Positions 36,484 through 49,743 of a stretch of 64,000 bases of DNA are shown here, piece after piece. Every line of letters begins with the position of its first letter. The first letter of the stretch is position 1. Position numbers and translations under genes: made by a program. The stretch lies in NCBI GenBank assembly GCA_036417435.1, contig CM070899.1:103232368-103296367 (forward strand), in the 5' to 3' direction. Under the pieces are notes generated by a model that worked only from the letters and a program-made list of their open reading frames with translations, was not told the DNA's origin and ran no database searches. The stretch is from Inia geoffrensis (taxonomy: Eukaryota; Chordata; Mammalia; Artiodactyla; Iniidae).

Positions 36484-39400
36484 CATTGAACAGTCCTTTT
36501 CTCTTTCAGCATAGTTTATATACAATGCTGCGTCTCTTTGAGTTCTACAGCCACTTGACGCAATTATAAACGTAGCTCTACCTGTAGGGTTTCGGATCCT
36601 TTGCCCTGTTACTTATCGAGGAATATTTGGTAGAGTCCCATGTTCTTTTGGGTGAGTCGCCCTTGATGAGCACTTTTTCATACGTTAAATGTGTTTGTGT
36701 TAATCCCAATCTCCTAATTCACTCTTCCCCGGTCTCCAATCTCCCCCTTTGGGAACTCCTCGCTTCTTTCTTCCCTTTGTGAACCTGTGTTTCCTTTCTT
36801 TACTAACTTCCTTTGTATCCCTATGTAGACTGCACACATAAGGGATATCCGGGTATATGTGTCTTGCTGCCTCTAATTGACCAGAATTAGTGAGATCATC
36901 TAGTGCTCCACCCATGCTGCTGCAAATACTATGAGTGCATTTTGTTCTATGGCTGTGTGGTAGTCGAGCGTGTGTAGGTAGCGGAACATCTTTCTCCCTT
37001 CACCCCTCGCTCGACAGTTCGTTCGTCTGTATGTCTTGGCTGTGGTCAAGGGTACCACAACGACTGCTGGGGTGCAAGAGCTTCCTTCCAATGATGCTAG
37101 TGTCTGGTTATACGACCTGCAGCGGGGTTGCCGAGTCTCGTGGTACCTCCAGTGTTTAGTTTGGTAAGGAATGTGCCTACTGATCCTCATACCGGCTGTT
37201 ACCAATTTACAATCCCACCAACAGCAATAGCTGGCTTCACCTTGTGGCCTGCCCTCTTGAGCACTTAAAATTTTAGGGTTTGAGAGGACTTCAGCCAGGG
37301 ATCAACTCGTCTAGCTTTCTTTTCACTCTCTAATCATGAGAGACCTTGAGCATCTTTTCATTTGAATGTGCTGTTTTCTAAAACGCGGGTGACTACCACT
37401 GAGGTCTTGTAAGGTTTCTGCCTGAGAGTCGGGCCTGATGTGGATTCATTTCAGATTGCCTAGCCCAGGTTATTTCCTGAGGGCAGGGTTGTGTTTTCAA
37501 AGCCGCAGGCTCTAGGCCTTGTGAATGACAGTTGCCCTTCAGCATAGTTGGTAAGGTTGTTACGGCAGTGTGCCACAAGGCGGCAGCACTACTCCGTGTC
37601 GTCTCTGGTAACTTGGGGAAAGAAAGTATTAGAGGGGTCCCGGTGTTGGATTGGAAATCGGGAGTCGAACGTGGCTAAACACACACCTCTGGGCTTGTGT
37701 ATGCTCACCTCCTGCCCCTTAACCTGCACTGCCCCACCACAGACATATCACAAGCCTTGCAAGTGGGCCATTCGGAGGGTGCCATGGTTCGCAGGTGGGG
37801 CGACTCTAATGAAGATGGCTGGAGGTGGGAACCTGCCTAGCAGGAGCTGTGAAGATCCGGTTACTTCACCGCTCTTCCCTCTCAGCTGCTCCACCCTCAT
37901 TTGGGTACACCAGGCTTTGCTTACCTGTAGGAGGGCCACGCTGGATCGGGAGATTGGGGTACCAGGCAGGGGAGAATGGGCAATAGCGGTCCGGGGTGCC
38001 GCTTGTCAGGTGGCACGTCCTCCTGCCTTGATGCCTCAGCAGCAGCATGCTCCGGCCGTGGGACCCAGGTCTGCCGTGGGACCCAGGTCTGCCGTGGGAC
38101 CCAGGCCTGCTTAGGCTCCAGGGGCGTTACCGTGCTAACGACATCACAGACACCTGAGGTAACAGAGTAGGCATTTCTTAACCCCTTACTTGCCTTGTCA
38201 TTGTACAGTACTTTTCCCTTTCAGCCTAGTTCATATACAATGTTGCGTCTGTTTGAGTTCTACAGCCACTTGATGCAATTATACATGTAGCTATACCCTT
38301 AGGGTCTCGGATTCTTTGCACTCTTCGCGTATTGAGGAATGTTTTGTAGCGTTCCCTGTGATTGAGAGTGGGTCGCCCTTGAGCACTTTTTGATAAGTTA
38401 AGCGTGTTTCTGTGAATCCCGACCTCCTACTTCACCCTTCCCCGGTCTCCAATTTCCCCCTCAGGGAAGTCCAGGCTTCGTTCTTCCCTTTGTGAACCTG
38501 TGTTTCCTATGTGGACTAGCTTCCTTAGTATCCGTATTTAGGCGGCAGACAAAAGTGGGATATCCTGGAATATGTGTCTTGCTGCCTCTAATTGACCGGA
38601 ATTAGTGAGATCATGTACTGCTGCACCCATGCTGCTGCAAAGAGTATGGGTTCATTTTGTTCTGTGGCTGAGTGGTAGTCGAGGGTGTGTAGGTAGCAGA
38701 ACATCTTTCTCCATTCACCCCTCGCTCCCCATTCCGTTCATTTCTCTGTCTTGGCTGCGGTCATGGGAACCGCAAGGACCGCTGGGGTGCAAGAGCTTTC
38801 TTCCAATGATGCTAGTGTCTGGTTATACGACCTGCAGCGGGGTTGCCGAATCTCGTGGTACCTCCAGTGTTTAGTTTGGTAAGGAATATGCCTAGTGTTC
38901 CTCATACCGGCTGTTAGCAATTTACATTCCCACCAATAGCAATAGCTGGCTTCTCTTTTTGGCATGCCCTCTTGAGCACTTACGCTTTTAGCGTTTGAGA
39001 GGACTGCAGCCAGGGAACACCTCGTCTAGCTTTCTTTGCACTCTCTAATCATGACAGATCCTAAACATCTTTTCTCTTCAATGTGCTGTTTTCTACAACG
39101 CGGGTGAGTACCACTGAGTTCTTGAAAGGTTCCTGCCTCAGGGTCGGGCGTGATTTGAATTCGTTTCAGTTTCCCTAGCCCAGGATATTTCTTGAGGGCT
39201 GGGTTGTGTCTTCAAAGCCGCAGGCTGTAGGCCTTGTGGATGACAGATGCCCTTCAGCACAGTTGGTAAGATTGTTACGGCAGTGTGCCACGAGGTGGCA
39301 GCAGTGCTCCGTGTCGTCTCTGGTAACGTGGGGAAAGATAGTCTTAGAGGGGGTCCCGGTGTTGGATTGGAAATGGGGAGTCGAACGTGGCTAAACACAC

Positions 39401-39816
39401 ATCTCTGGGCTTGTGTATGCTCACCTCCTGCCCCTTAACCTGCACTGCCCCACCGCAGGCATATCGCAAGCCTTGCAAGTGGGCTACTCGGAGGGTGCCG
39501 TGGTTCGCAGGTGGGGCCTCTCTAATGAAGTGGGCTGGAGGTGGGAACTTGCCTAGCAGGAGCTGTGGAGATCCGCTTTCTTCACAGCCCTTCCCTCTCA
39601 GCTGTTTCATCATCATTTGGGTACACCAGGCTGTGCTTACCTGTAGGAGGGCCCTGTTGGATTGGCAGATTGTGGTACCACGCAGCGGAGAACAGCAGCA
39701 GCATCCTCCAGCCGTGGGACACAGGCCTCCTGAGGCTCCAGGGGTCTGACGCCAGCCGACGTCACAGAGGCCTGAGGTAAGAAAGTGGCCATTTCGTAAC
39801 CCCTTACTTGCCTTGT
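36484..39816 (+). repeat. HOR unit 12 (A1b+B1, 3333 bp)
   Basis: A spans 36484-38198 and B 38199-39816, with three VNTR elements at 38056-38109. CTCF-like cores start at 37573 and 39288. It resembles units 2 and 3 (three VNTR elements, AGGTTATTT, TATACCC in B) rather than its neighbour 11, but its CTCF-like core in A has the GGCGG form of subtype a. Confidence 0.95.
38056..38109 (+). repeat. 18-bp VNTR, three copies (unit 12)
   Basis: The three-copy allele of units 2 and 3 reappears about 30 kb away, alongside other shared variants (AGGTTATTT in A, TATACCC in B). Confidence 0.96.
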
Positions 39817-42800
39817 CATTGAACAGTCCTTTTCTCTTTCAGCATAGTTTATATACAATGCTGCGTCTCTTTGAGTTCTACAGCCACTTGACGCAATTAT
39901 AAACGTAGCTCTACCTGTAGGGTTTCGGATCCTTTGCCCTGTTACTTATCGAGGAATATTTGGTAGAGTCCCATGTTCTTTTGGGTGAGTCGCCCTTGAT
40001 GAGCACTTTTTCATACGTTAAATGTGTTTGTGTTAATCCCAATCTCCTAATTCACTCTTCCCCGGTCTCCAATCTCCCCCTTTGGGAACTCCTCGCTTCT
40101 TTCTTCCCTTTGTGAACCTGTGTTTCCTTTCTTTACTAACTTCCTTTGTATCCCTATGTAGACTGCACACATAAGGGATATCCGGGTATATGTGTCTTGC
40201 TGCCTCTAATTGACCAGAATTAGTGAGATCATCTAGTGCTCCACCCATGCTGCTGCAAATACTATGAGTGCATTTTGTTCTATGGCTGTGTGGTAGTCGA
40301 GCGTGTGTAGGTAGCGGAACATCTTTCTCCCTTCACCCCTCGCTCGACCGTTCGTTCGTCTGTATGTCTTGGCTGTGGTCAAGGGTACCACAACGACTGC
40401 TGGGGTGCAAGAGCTTCCTTCCAATGATGCTAGTGTCTGGTTATACGACCTGCAGCGGGGTTGCCGAATCTCGTGGTACCTCCAGTGTTTAGTTTGGTAA
40501 GGAATGTGCCTACTGATCCTCATACCGGCTGTTACCAATTTACAATCCCACCAACAGCAATAGCTGGCTTCACCTTGTGGCCTGCCCTCTTGAGCACTTA
40601 AAATTTTAGGGTTTGAGAGGACTTCAGCCAGGGATCAACTCGTCTAGCTTTCTTTTCACTCTCTAATCATGAGGGACCTTGAGCATCTTTTCATTTGAAT
40701 GTGCTGTTTTCTAAAACGCGGGTGACTACCACTGAGGTCTTGTAAGGTTTCTGCCTGAGAGTCGGGCCTGATGTGGATTCATTTCAGATTGCCTAGCCCA
40801 GGATATTTCCTGAGGGCAGGGTTGTGTTTTCAAAGCCGCAGGCTCTAGGCCTTGTGAATGACAGTTGCCCTTCGGCACAGTTGGTAAGGTGGTTACGGCA
40901 GTGTGCCACAAGGCGGCAGCACTACTCCGTGTCGTCTCTGGTAACTTGGGGAAAGAAAGTCTTAGAGGGGTCCCGGTGTTGGATTGGAAATCGGGAGTCG
41001 AACGTGCCTAAACACACACCTCTGGGCTTGTGTATGCTCACCTCCTGCCCCTTAACCTGCACTGCCCCACCACAGACATATCACAAGCCTTGCAAGTGGG
41101 CCATTCGGAGGGTGCCGTGGTTCGCAGGTGGGGCGACTCTAATGAAGATGGCTGGAGGTGGGAACCTGCCTAGCAGGAGCTGTGAAGATCCGGTTACTTC
41201 ACCGCTCTTCCCTCTCAGCTGCTCCACCCTCATTTGGGTACACCAGGCGTTGCTTACCTGTAGGAGGGCCACGTTGGATCGGGAGATTGGGGTACCAGGC
41301 AGGGGAGAATGGGCAATAGCGGTCCGGGGTGCCGCTTGTCAGGTGGCACGTCCTCCTGCCTTGATGCCTCAGCAGGAGCATGCTCCGGCCGTGGGACCCA
41401 GGTCTGCCGTGGGACCCAGGCCTGCTTAGGCTCCAGGGGCGTTACCGTGCTAACGACATCACAGACACCTGAGGTAACAGAGTAGGCATTTCTTAACCCC
41501 TTACTTGCCTTGTCATTGTACAGTACTTTTCCCTTTCAGCCTAGTTCATATACAATGTTGCGTCTGTTTGAGTTCTACAGCCACTTGATGCAATTATACA
41601 TGTAGCTATACCCTTAGGGTCTCGGATTCTTTGCACTCTTCGCGTATTGAGGAATGTTTTGTAGCGTTCCCTGTGATTGAGAGTGGGTCGCCCTTGAGCA
41701 CTTTTTGATAAGTTAAGCGTGTTTCTGTGAATCCCGACCTCCTACTTCACCCTTCCCCGTTCTCCAATTTCCCCCTCAGGGAAGTCCAGGCTTCGTTCTT
41801 CCCTTTGTGAACCTGTGTTTCCTATGTGGACTAGCTTTCTTAGTATCCGTATTTAGGCGGCAGACAAAAGTGGGATATCCTGGAATATGTGTCTTGCTGC
41901 CTCTAATTGACCGGAATTAGTGAGATCATGTACTGCTGCACCCATGCTGCTGCAAAGAGTATGGGTTCATTTTGTTCTGTGGCTGAGTGGTAGTCGAGGG
42001 TGTGTAGGTAGCAGAACATCTTTCTCCATTCACCCCTCGCTCCCCATTCCGTTCATTTCTCTGTCTTGGCTGCGGTCATGGGAACCGCAAGGACCGCTGG
42101 GGTGCAAGAGCTTTCTTCCAATGATGCTAGTGTCTGGTTATACGACCTGCAGCGGGGTTGCCGAATCTCGTGGTACCTCCAGTGTTTAGTTTGGTAAGGA
42201 ATATGCCTAGTGTTCCTCATACCGGCTGTTAGCAATTTACATTCCCACCAATAGCAATAGCTGGCTTCTCTTTTTGGCATGCCCTCTTGAGCACTTACGC
42301 TTTTAGCGTTTGAGAGGACTGCAGCCAGGGAACACCTCGTCTAGCTTTCTTTGCACTCTCTAATCATGACAGATCCTAAGCATCTTTTCTCTTCAATGTG
42401 CTGTTTTCTACAATGCGGGTGAGTACCACTGAGTTCTTGAAAGGTTCCTGCCTCAGGGTCGGGCGTGATTTGAATTCGTTTCAGTTTCCCTAGCCCAGGA
42501 TATTTCTTGAGGGCTGGGTTGTGTCTTCAAAGCCGCAGGCTGTAGGCCTTGTGGATGACAGATGCCCTTCAGCACAGTTGGTAAGATTGTTACGGCAGTG
42601 TGCCACGAGGTGGCAGCAGTGCTCCGTGTCGTCTCTGGTAACGTGGGGAAAGATAGTCTTAGAGGGCGTCCCGGTGTTGGATTGGAAATGGGGAGTCGAA
42701 CGTGGCTAAACACACATCTCTGGGCTTGTGTATGCTCACCTCCTGCCCCTTAACCTGCACTGCCCCACCGCAGGCATATCGCAAGCCTTGCAAGTGGGCT

Positions 42801-43131
42801 ACTCGGAGGGTGCCGTGGTTCGCAGGTGGGGCCTCTCTAATGAAGTGGGCTGGAGGTGGGAACTTGCCTAGCAGGAGCTGTGGAGATCCGCTTTCTTCAC
42901 AGCCCTTCCCTCTCAGCTGTTTCATCATCATTTGGGTACACCAGGCTGTGCTTACCTGTAGGAGGGCCCTGTTGGATTGGCAGATTGTGGTACCACGCAG
43001 CGGAGAACAGCAGCAGCATCCTCCAGCCGTGGGACACAGGCCTCCTGAGGCTCCAGGGGTCTGACGCCAGCCGACGTCACAGAGGCCTGAGGTAAGAAAG
43101 TGGCCATTTCGTAACCCCTTACTTGCCTTGT
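39817..43131 (+). repeat. HOR unit 13 (A1a+B1, 3315 bp)
   Basis: A spans 39817-41513 and B 41514-43131, with two VNTR elements at 41389-41424. CTCF-like cores start at 40906 and 42603. It shares CACGTTGGATCGG and CAGCAGGAGCATG in A with unit 14. B has ACAATGCGGG near 42410 and GGGCGTCCCGG as in units 10 and 11. Confidence 0.95.
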
Positions 43132-46100
43132 CATTGAACAGTCCTTTTCTCTTTCAGCATAGTTTATATACAATGCTGCGTCTCTTTGAGTTCTACAGCC
43201 ACTTGACGCAATTATAAACGTAGCTCTACCTGTAGGGTTTCGGATCCTTTGCCCTGTTACTTATCGAGGAATATTTGGTAGAGTCCCATGTTCTTTTGGG
43301 TGAGTCGCCCTTGATGAGCACTTTTTCATACGTTAAATGTGTTTGTGTTAATCCCAATCTCCTAATTCACTCTTCCCCGGTCTCCAATCTCCCCCTTTGG
43401 GAACTCCTCGCTTCTTTCTTCCCTTTGTGAACCTGTGTTTCCTTTCTTTACTAACTTCCTTTGTATCCCTATGTAGACTGCACACATAAGGGATATCCGG
43501 GTATATGTGTCTTGCTGCCTCTAATTGACCAGAATTAGTGAGATCATCTAGTGCTCCACCCATGCTGCTGCAAATACTATGAGTGCATTTTGTTCTATGG
43601 CTGTGTGGTAGTCGAGCGTGTGTAGGTAGCGGAACATCTTTCTCCCTTCACCCCTCGCTCGACCGTTCGTTCGTCTGTATGTCTTGGCTGTGGTCAAGGG
43701 TACCACAACGACTGCTGGGGTGCAAGAGCTTCCTTCCAATGATGCTAGTGTCTGGTTATACGACCTGCAGCGGGGTTGCCGAATCTCGTGGTACCTCCAG
43801 TGTTTAGTTTGGTAAGGAATGTGCCTACTGATCCTCATACCGGCTGTTACCAATTTACAATCCCACCAACAGCAATAGCTGGCTTCACCTTGTGGCCTGC
43901 CCTCTTGAGCACTTAAAATTTTAGGGTTTGAGAGGACTTCAGCCAGGGATCAACTCGTCTAGCTTTCTTTTCACTCTCTAATCATGAGGGACCTTGAGCA
44001 TCTTTTCATTTGAATGTGCTGTTTTCTAAAACGCGGGTGACTACCACTGAGGTCTTGTAAGGTTTCTGCCTGAGAGTCGGGCCTGATGTGGATTCATTTC
44101 AGATTGCCTAGCCCAGGATATTTCCTGAGGGCAGGGTTGTGTTTTCAAAGCCGCAGGCTCTAGGCCTTGTGAATGACAGTTGCCCTTCGGCACAGTTGGT
44201 AAGGTTGTTACGGCAGTGTGCCACAAGGCGGCAGCACTACTCCGTGTCGTCTCTGGTAACTTGGGGAAAGAAAGTCTTAGAGGGGTCCCGGTGTTGGATT
44301 GGAAATCGGGAGTCGAACGTGCCTAAACACACACCTCTGGGCTTGTGTATGCTCACCTCCTGCCCCTTAACCTGCACTGCCCCACCACAGACATATCGCA
44401 AGCCTTGCAAGTGGGCCATTCGGAGGGTGCCGTGGTTCGCAGGTGGGGCGACTCTAATGAAGATGGCTGGAGGTGGGAACCTGCCTAGCAGGAGCTGTGA
44501 AGATCCGGTTACTTCACCGCTCTTCCCTCTCAGCTGCTCCACCCTCATTTGGGTACACCAGGCGTTGCTTACCTGTAGGAGGGCCACGTTGGATCGGGAG
44601 ATTGGGGTACCAGGCAGGGGAGAATGGGCAATAGCGGTCCGGGGTGCCGCTTGTCAGGTGGCACGTCCTCCTGCCTTGATGCCTCAGCAGGAGCATGCTC
44701 CGGCCGTGGGACCCAGGTCTGCCGTGGGACCCAGGCCTGCTTAGGCTCCAGGGGCGTTACCGTGCTAACGACATCACAGACACCTGAGGTAACAGAGTAG
44801 GCATTTCTTAACCCCTTACTTGCCTTGTCATTGTACAGTACTTTTCCCTTTCAGCCTAGTTCATATACAATGTTGCGTCTGTTTGAGTTCTACAGCCACT
44901 TGATGCAATTATACATGTAGTTAAACCCTTAGGGTTTCGGATTCTTTGCACTCTTCGCGTAATGAGGAATGTTTTGTAGCGTTCCCTGTGATTTAGAGTG
45001 GGTCGCCCTTGAGCACTTTTTGATAAGTTAAGCGTGTTTCTGTGAATCCCGACCTCCTACTTCACCCTTCCCCGTTCTCCAATTTCCCCCTCAGGGAAGT
45101 CCAGGCTTCGTTCTTCCCTTTGTGAACCTGTGTTTCCTATGTGGACTAGCTTCCTTAGTATCCGTATTTAGGCGGCAGACAAAAGTGGGATATCCTGGAA
45201 TATGTGTCTTGCTGCCTCTAATTGACCGGAATTAGTGAGATCATGTACTGCTGCACCCATGCTGCTGCAAAGAGTATGGGTTCATTTTGTTCTGTGGCTG
45301 AGTGGTAGTCGAGGGTGTGTAGGTAGCAGAACATCTTTCTCCATTCACCCCTCGCTCCCCATTCCGTTCATTTCTCTGTCTTGGCTGCGGTCATGGGAAC
45401 CGCAAGGACCGCTGGGGTGCAAGAGCTTTCTTCCAATGATGCTAGTGTCTGGTTATACGACCTGCAGCGGGGTTGCCGAATCTCGTGGTACCTCCAGTGT
45501 TTAGTTTGGTAAGGAATATGCCTAGTGTTCCTCATACCGGCTGTTAGCAATTTACATTCCCACCAATAGCAATAGCTGGCTTCTCTTTTTGGCATGCCCT
45601 CTTGAGCACTTACGCTTTTAGCGTTTGAGAGGACTGCAGCCAGGGAACACCTCGTCTAGCTTTCTTTGCACTCTCTAATCATGACAGATCCTAAGCATCT
45701 TTTCTCTTCAATGTGCTGTTTTCTACAACGCGGGTGAGTACCACTGAGTTCTTGAAAGGTTCCTGCCTCAGGGTCGGGCGTGATTTGAATTCGTTTCAGT
45801 TTCCCTAGCCCAGGATATTTCTTGAGGGCTGGGTTGTGTCTTCAAAGCCACAGGCTGTAGGCCTTGTGGATGACAGATGCCCTTCAGCACAGTTGGTAAG
45901 ATTGTTACGGCAGTGTGCCACGAGGTGGCAGCAGTGCTCCGTGTCGTCTCTGGTAACGTGGGGAAAGATAGTCTTAGAGGGGGTCCCGGTGTTGGATTGG
46001 AAATGGGGAGTCGAACGTGGCTAAACACACATCCCTGGGCTTGTGTATGCTCACCTCCTGCCCCTGAACCTGCACTGCCCCACCCCAGGCATGTTGCAGG

Positions 46101-46446
46101 CCTTGCCAGTGGGCTACTCGGAGGGTGCCGTGGTTCGCAGGTGGGGCGACTCTAATGAAGTGGGGTGGAGGTGGGCACTTGCCTAGCAGGAGCTGTGGAG
46201 ATGCGGTTTCTTCACAACCCTTCCCTCTCAGCTGTTCCACAGTCATTTGGGTACACCAGGCTGTGCTTACCTGTAGGAGGGCCATGTTGGATCGGGAGAT
46301 TGTGGTACCACGCAGGGGAGAAGAGCAGCAGCATCCTCCAGCCGCGGGACACAGGCCTGCTGAGGCTTCAGGGGTCTGACACCCGCCGACGACAAAGAGG
46401 CCTGAGGTAAGAAAGTGGGCATTTCTTAACCCCTTACTTGCCTTGT
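43132..46446 (+). repeat. HOR unit 14 (A1a + B1/B2 hybrid, 3315 bp)
   Basis: A spans 43132-44828 and B 44829-46446, with two VNTR elements at 44704-44739. CTCF-like cores start at 44221 and 45918. B is B1 up to about 46030 and then switches to B2 (ATCCCTGGG at 46031, CCCTGAACC, GCATGTTGCAGG, ACACCCGCCGACGAC). This is the first appearance of the second monomer family in the window. The CRE-like site is absent from the B2 tail. Confidence 0.94.
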
Positions 46447-46966
46447 CATTGAACAGTCCTTTTTTCTTTCAGCCTAGTTCATATACAGTGTTGCGTCTGT
46501 TTGAAGTCTACAGCCACTTGATGCAAGTATAAACGTAGCTGTACCTGTAGGGTTTCGGATTCTTTGCCCTGTTAGTTTATCGAGGAATGTGTTGTAGCAT
46601 TCCCTGTGCTTTTGGGTGTGTTGCCCTTGATGAGCACTTTTGGATACGTTAAGTGTGTTACTGTTAATCCCAGTCTCCTAATTCCCCCTTCCCCGGTCTC
46701 CAATTTGCCCCTGTGGGAACCCCTCGCTTCTTTCTTCCCTTTGTGAACCTGTGTTTCCTTTCTTTACTAGCTTCCTTTGTATCCCTATTGAGACTGCACA
46801 CATAAGTGGTATCTGGGCAAATGTGTCTTGCTGCCTCTAATTGACCAGAATTAGTGAGATCATCTAGTGCTCCACCCATGCTGCTGCAAATAGTATGAGT
46901 TCATTTTGTTCTGTGGCTGAGTGCTAGTCGAGGGTGTGTAGGTAGCAGCACATCTTTGTCCCTTCA
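46031..46966 (+). repeat. B2-A2 island inserted by recombination (units 14/15)
   Basis: From about 46031 to about 46966 the array carries second-family sequence (the end of B2 plus the first ~512 bases of A2) between ordinary B1 and ordinary A1a. The same island recurs with the same right edge at about 52625-53560 and, joined to A1a, at 59637-60141. A longer A2-B2 stretch runs from about 55958 to about 59490. Nothing else of note lies in these stretches. Confidence 0.85.
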
Positions 46967-49743
46967 CCCCTCGCTCGACCGTTCGTTCGTCTGTATGTCT
47001 TGGCTGTGGTCAAGGGTACCACAACGACTGCTGGGGTGCAAGAGCTTCCTTCCAATGATGCTAGTGTCTGGTTATACGACCTGCAGCGGGGTTGCCGAAT
47101 CTCGTGGTACCTCCAGTGTTTAGTTTGGTAAGGAATGTGCCTACTGATCCTCATACCGGCTGTTACCAATTTACAATCCCACCAACAGCAATAGCTGGCT
47201 TCACCTTGTGGCCTGCCCTCTTGAGCACTTAAAATTTTAGGGTTTGAGAGGACTTCAGCCAGGGATCAACTCGTCTAGCTTTCTTTTCACTCTCTAATCA
47301 TGAGGGACCTTGAGCATCTTTTCATTTGAATGTGCTGTTTTCTAAAACGCGGGTGACTACCACTGAGGTCTTGTAAGGTTTCTGCCTGAGAGTCGGGCCT
47401 GATGTGGATTCATTTCAGATTGCCTAGCCCAGGATATTTCCTGAGGGCAGGGTTGTGTTTTCAAAGCCGCAGGCTCTAGGCCTTGTGAATGACAGTTGCC
47501 CTTCGGCACAGTTGGTAAGGTTGTTACGGCAGTGTGCCACAAGGCGGCAGCACTACTCCGTGTCGTCTCTGGTAACTTGGGGAAAGAAAGTCTTAGAGGG
47601 GTCCCGGTGTTGGATTGGAAATCGGGAGTCGAACGTGCCTAAACACACACCTCTGGGCTTGTGTATGCTCACCTCCTGCCCCTTAACCTGCACTGCCCCA
47701 CCACAGACATATCGCAAGCCTTGCAAGTGGGCCATTCGAAGGGTGCCGTGGTTCGCAGGTGGGGCAACTCTAATGAAGATGGCTGGAGGTGGGAACCTGC
47801 CTAGCAGGAGCTGTGAAGATCCGGTTACTTCACCGCTCTTCCCTCTCAGCTGCTCCACCCACATTTGGGTACACCAGGCGTTGCTTACCTGTAGGAGGGC
47901 CACGCTGGATCGGGAGATTGGGGTACCAGGCAGGGGAGAATGGGCAATAGTGGTCCGGGGTGCCGCTTGTCAGGTGGCACGTCCTCCTGCCTTGATGCCT
48001 CAGCAGCAGCATGCTCCGGCCGTGGGACCCAGGCCTGCTTAGGCTCCAGGGGCGTTACCGTGGTAACGACATCACAGACACCTGAGGTAACAGAGTAGGC
48101 ATTTCTTAACCCCTTACTTGCCTTGTCATTGTACAGTACTTTTCCCTTTCAGCCTAGTTCATATACAATGTTGCGTCTGTTTGAGTTCTACAGCCACTTG
48201 ATGCAATTATACATGTAGTTAAACCCTTAGGGTTTCGGATTCTTTGCACTCTTCGCGTATTGAGGATGTTTTGTAGCGTTCCCTGTGATTTAGAGTGGGT
48301 CGCCCTTGAGCACTTTTTGATAAGTTAAGCGTGTTTCTGTGAATCCCGACCTCCTACTTCACCCTTCCCCGTTCTCCAATTTCCCCCTCAGGGAAGTCCA
48401 GGCTTCGTTCTTCCCTTTGTGAACCTGTGTTTCCTATGTGGACTAGCTTCCTTAGTATCCGTATTTAGGCGGCAGACAAAAGTGGGATATCCTGGAATAT
48501 GTGTCTTGCTGCCTCTAATTGACCGGAATTAGTGAGATCATGTACTGCTGCACCCATGCTGCTGCAAAGAGTATGGGTTCATTTTGTTCTGTGGCTGAGT
48601 GGTAGTCGAGGGTGTGTAGGTAGCAGAACATCTTTCTCCATTCACCCCTCGCTCCCCATTCCGTTCATTTCTCTGTCTTGGCTGCGGTCATGGGAACCGC
48701 AAGGACCGCTGGGGTGCAAGAGCTTTCTTCCAATGATGCTAGTGTCTGGTTATACGACCTGCAGCGGGGTTGCCGAATCTCGTGGTACCTCCAGTGTTTA
48801 GTTTGGTAAGGAATATGCCTAGTGTTCCTCATACCGGCTGTTAGCAATTTACATTCCCACCAATAGCAATAGCTGGCTTCTCTTTTTGGCATGCCCTCTT
48901 GAGCACTTACGCTTTTAGCGTTTGAGAGGACTGCAGCCAGGGAACACCTCGTCTAGCTTTCTTTGCACTCTCTAATCATGACAGATCCTAAGCATCTTTT
49001 CTCTTCAATGTGCTGTTTTCTACAACGCGGGTGAGTACCACTGAGTTCTTGAAAGGTTCCTGCCTCAGGGTCGGGCGTGATTTGAATTCGTTTCAGTTTC
49101 CCTAGCCCAGGATATTTCTTGAGGGCTGGGTTGTGTCTTCAAAGCCGCAGGCTGTAGGCCTTGTGGATGACAGATGCCCTTCAGCACAGTTGGTAAGATT
49201 GTTACGGCAGTGTGCCACGAGGTGGCAGCAGTGCTCCGTGTCGTCTCTGGTAACGTGGGGAAAGATAGTCTTAGATGGGGTCCCGGTGTTGGATTGGAAA
49301 TGGGGAGTCGAACGTGGCTAAACACACATCTCTGGGCTTGTGTATGCTCACCTCCTGCCCCTTAACCTGCACTGCCCCACCGCAGGCATATCGCAAGCCT
49401 TGCAAGTGGGCTACTCGGAGGGTGCCGTGGTTCGCAGGTGGGGCCTCTCTAATGAAGTGGGCTGGAGGTGGGAACTTGCCTAGCAGGAGCTGTGGAGATC
49501 CGCTTTCTTCACAGCCCTTCCCTCTCAGCTGTTTCATCATCATTTGGGTACACCAGGCTGTGCTTACCTGTAGGAGGGCCCTGTTGGATTGGCAGATTGT
49601 GGTACCACGCAGCGGAGAACAGCAGCAGCATCCTCCAGCCGTGGGACACAGGCCTCCTGAGGCTCCAGGGGTCTGACGCCAGCCGACGTCACAGAGGCCT
49701 GAGGTAAGAAAGTGGCCATTTCGTAACCCCTTACTTGCCTTGT
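46447..49743 (+). repeat. HOR unit 15 (A2/A1a hybrid + B1, 3297 bp)
   Basis: A spans 46447-48126. It is A2 for about 512 bases and switches to A1a between 46958 and 46966 (A2-specific TTTGTCCC, then A1-specific ACCCCTCGC). It has one VNTR element and an intact RFX-like palindrome at 48053-48068. B spans 48127-49743 and is ordinary B1 with a 1-base deletion near 48266 and AGATGGGGTCC near 49274. CTCF-like cores start at 47537 and 49215. Confidence 0.94.
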
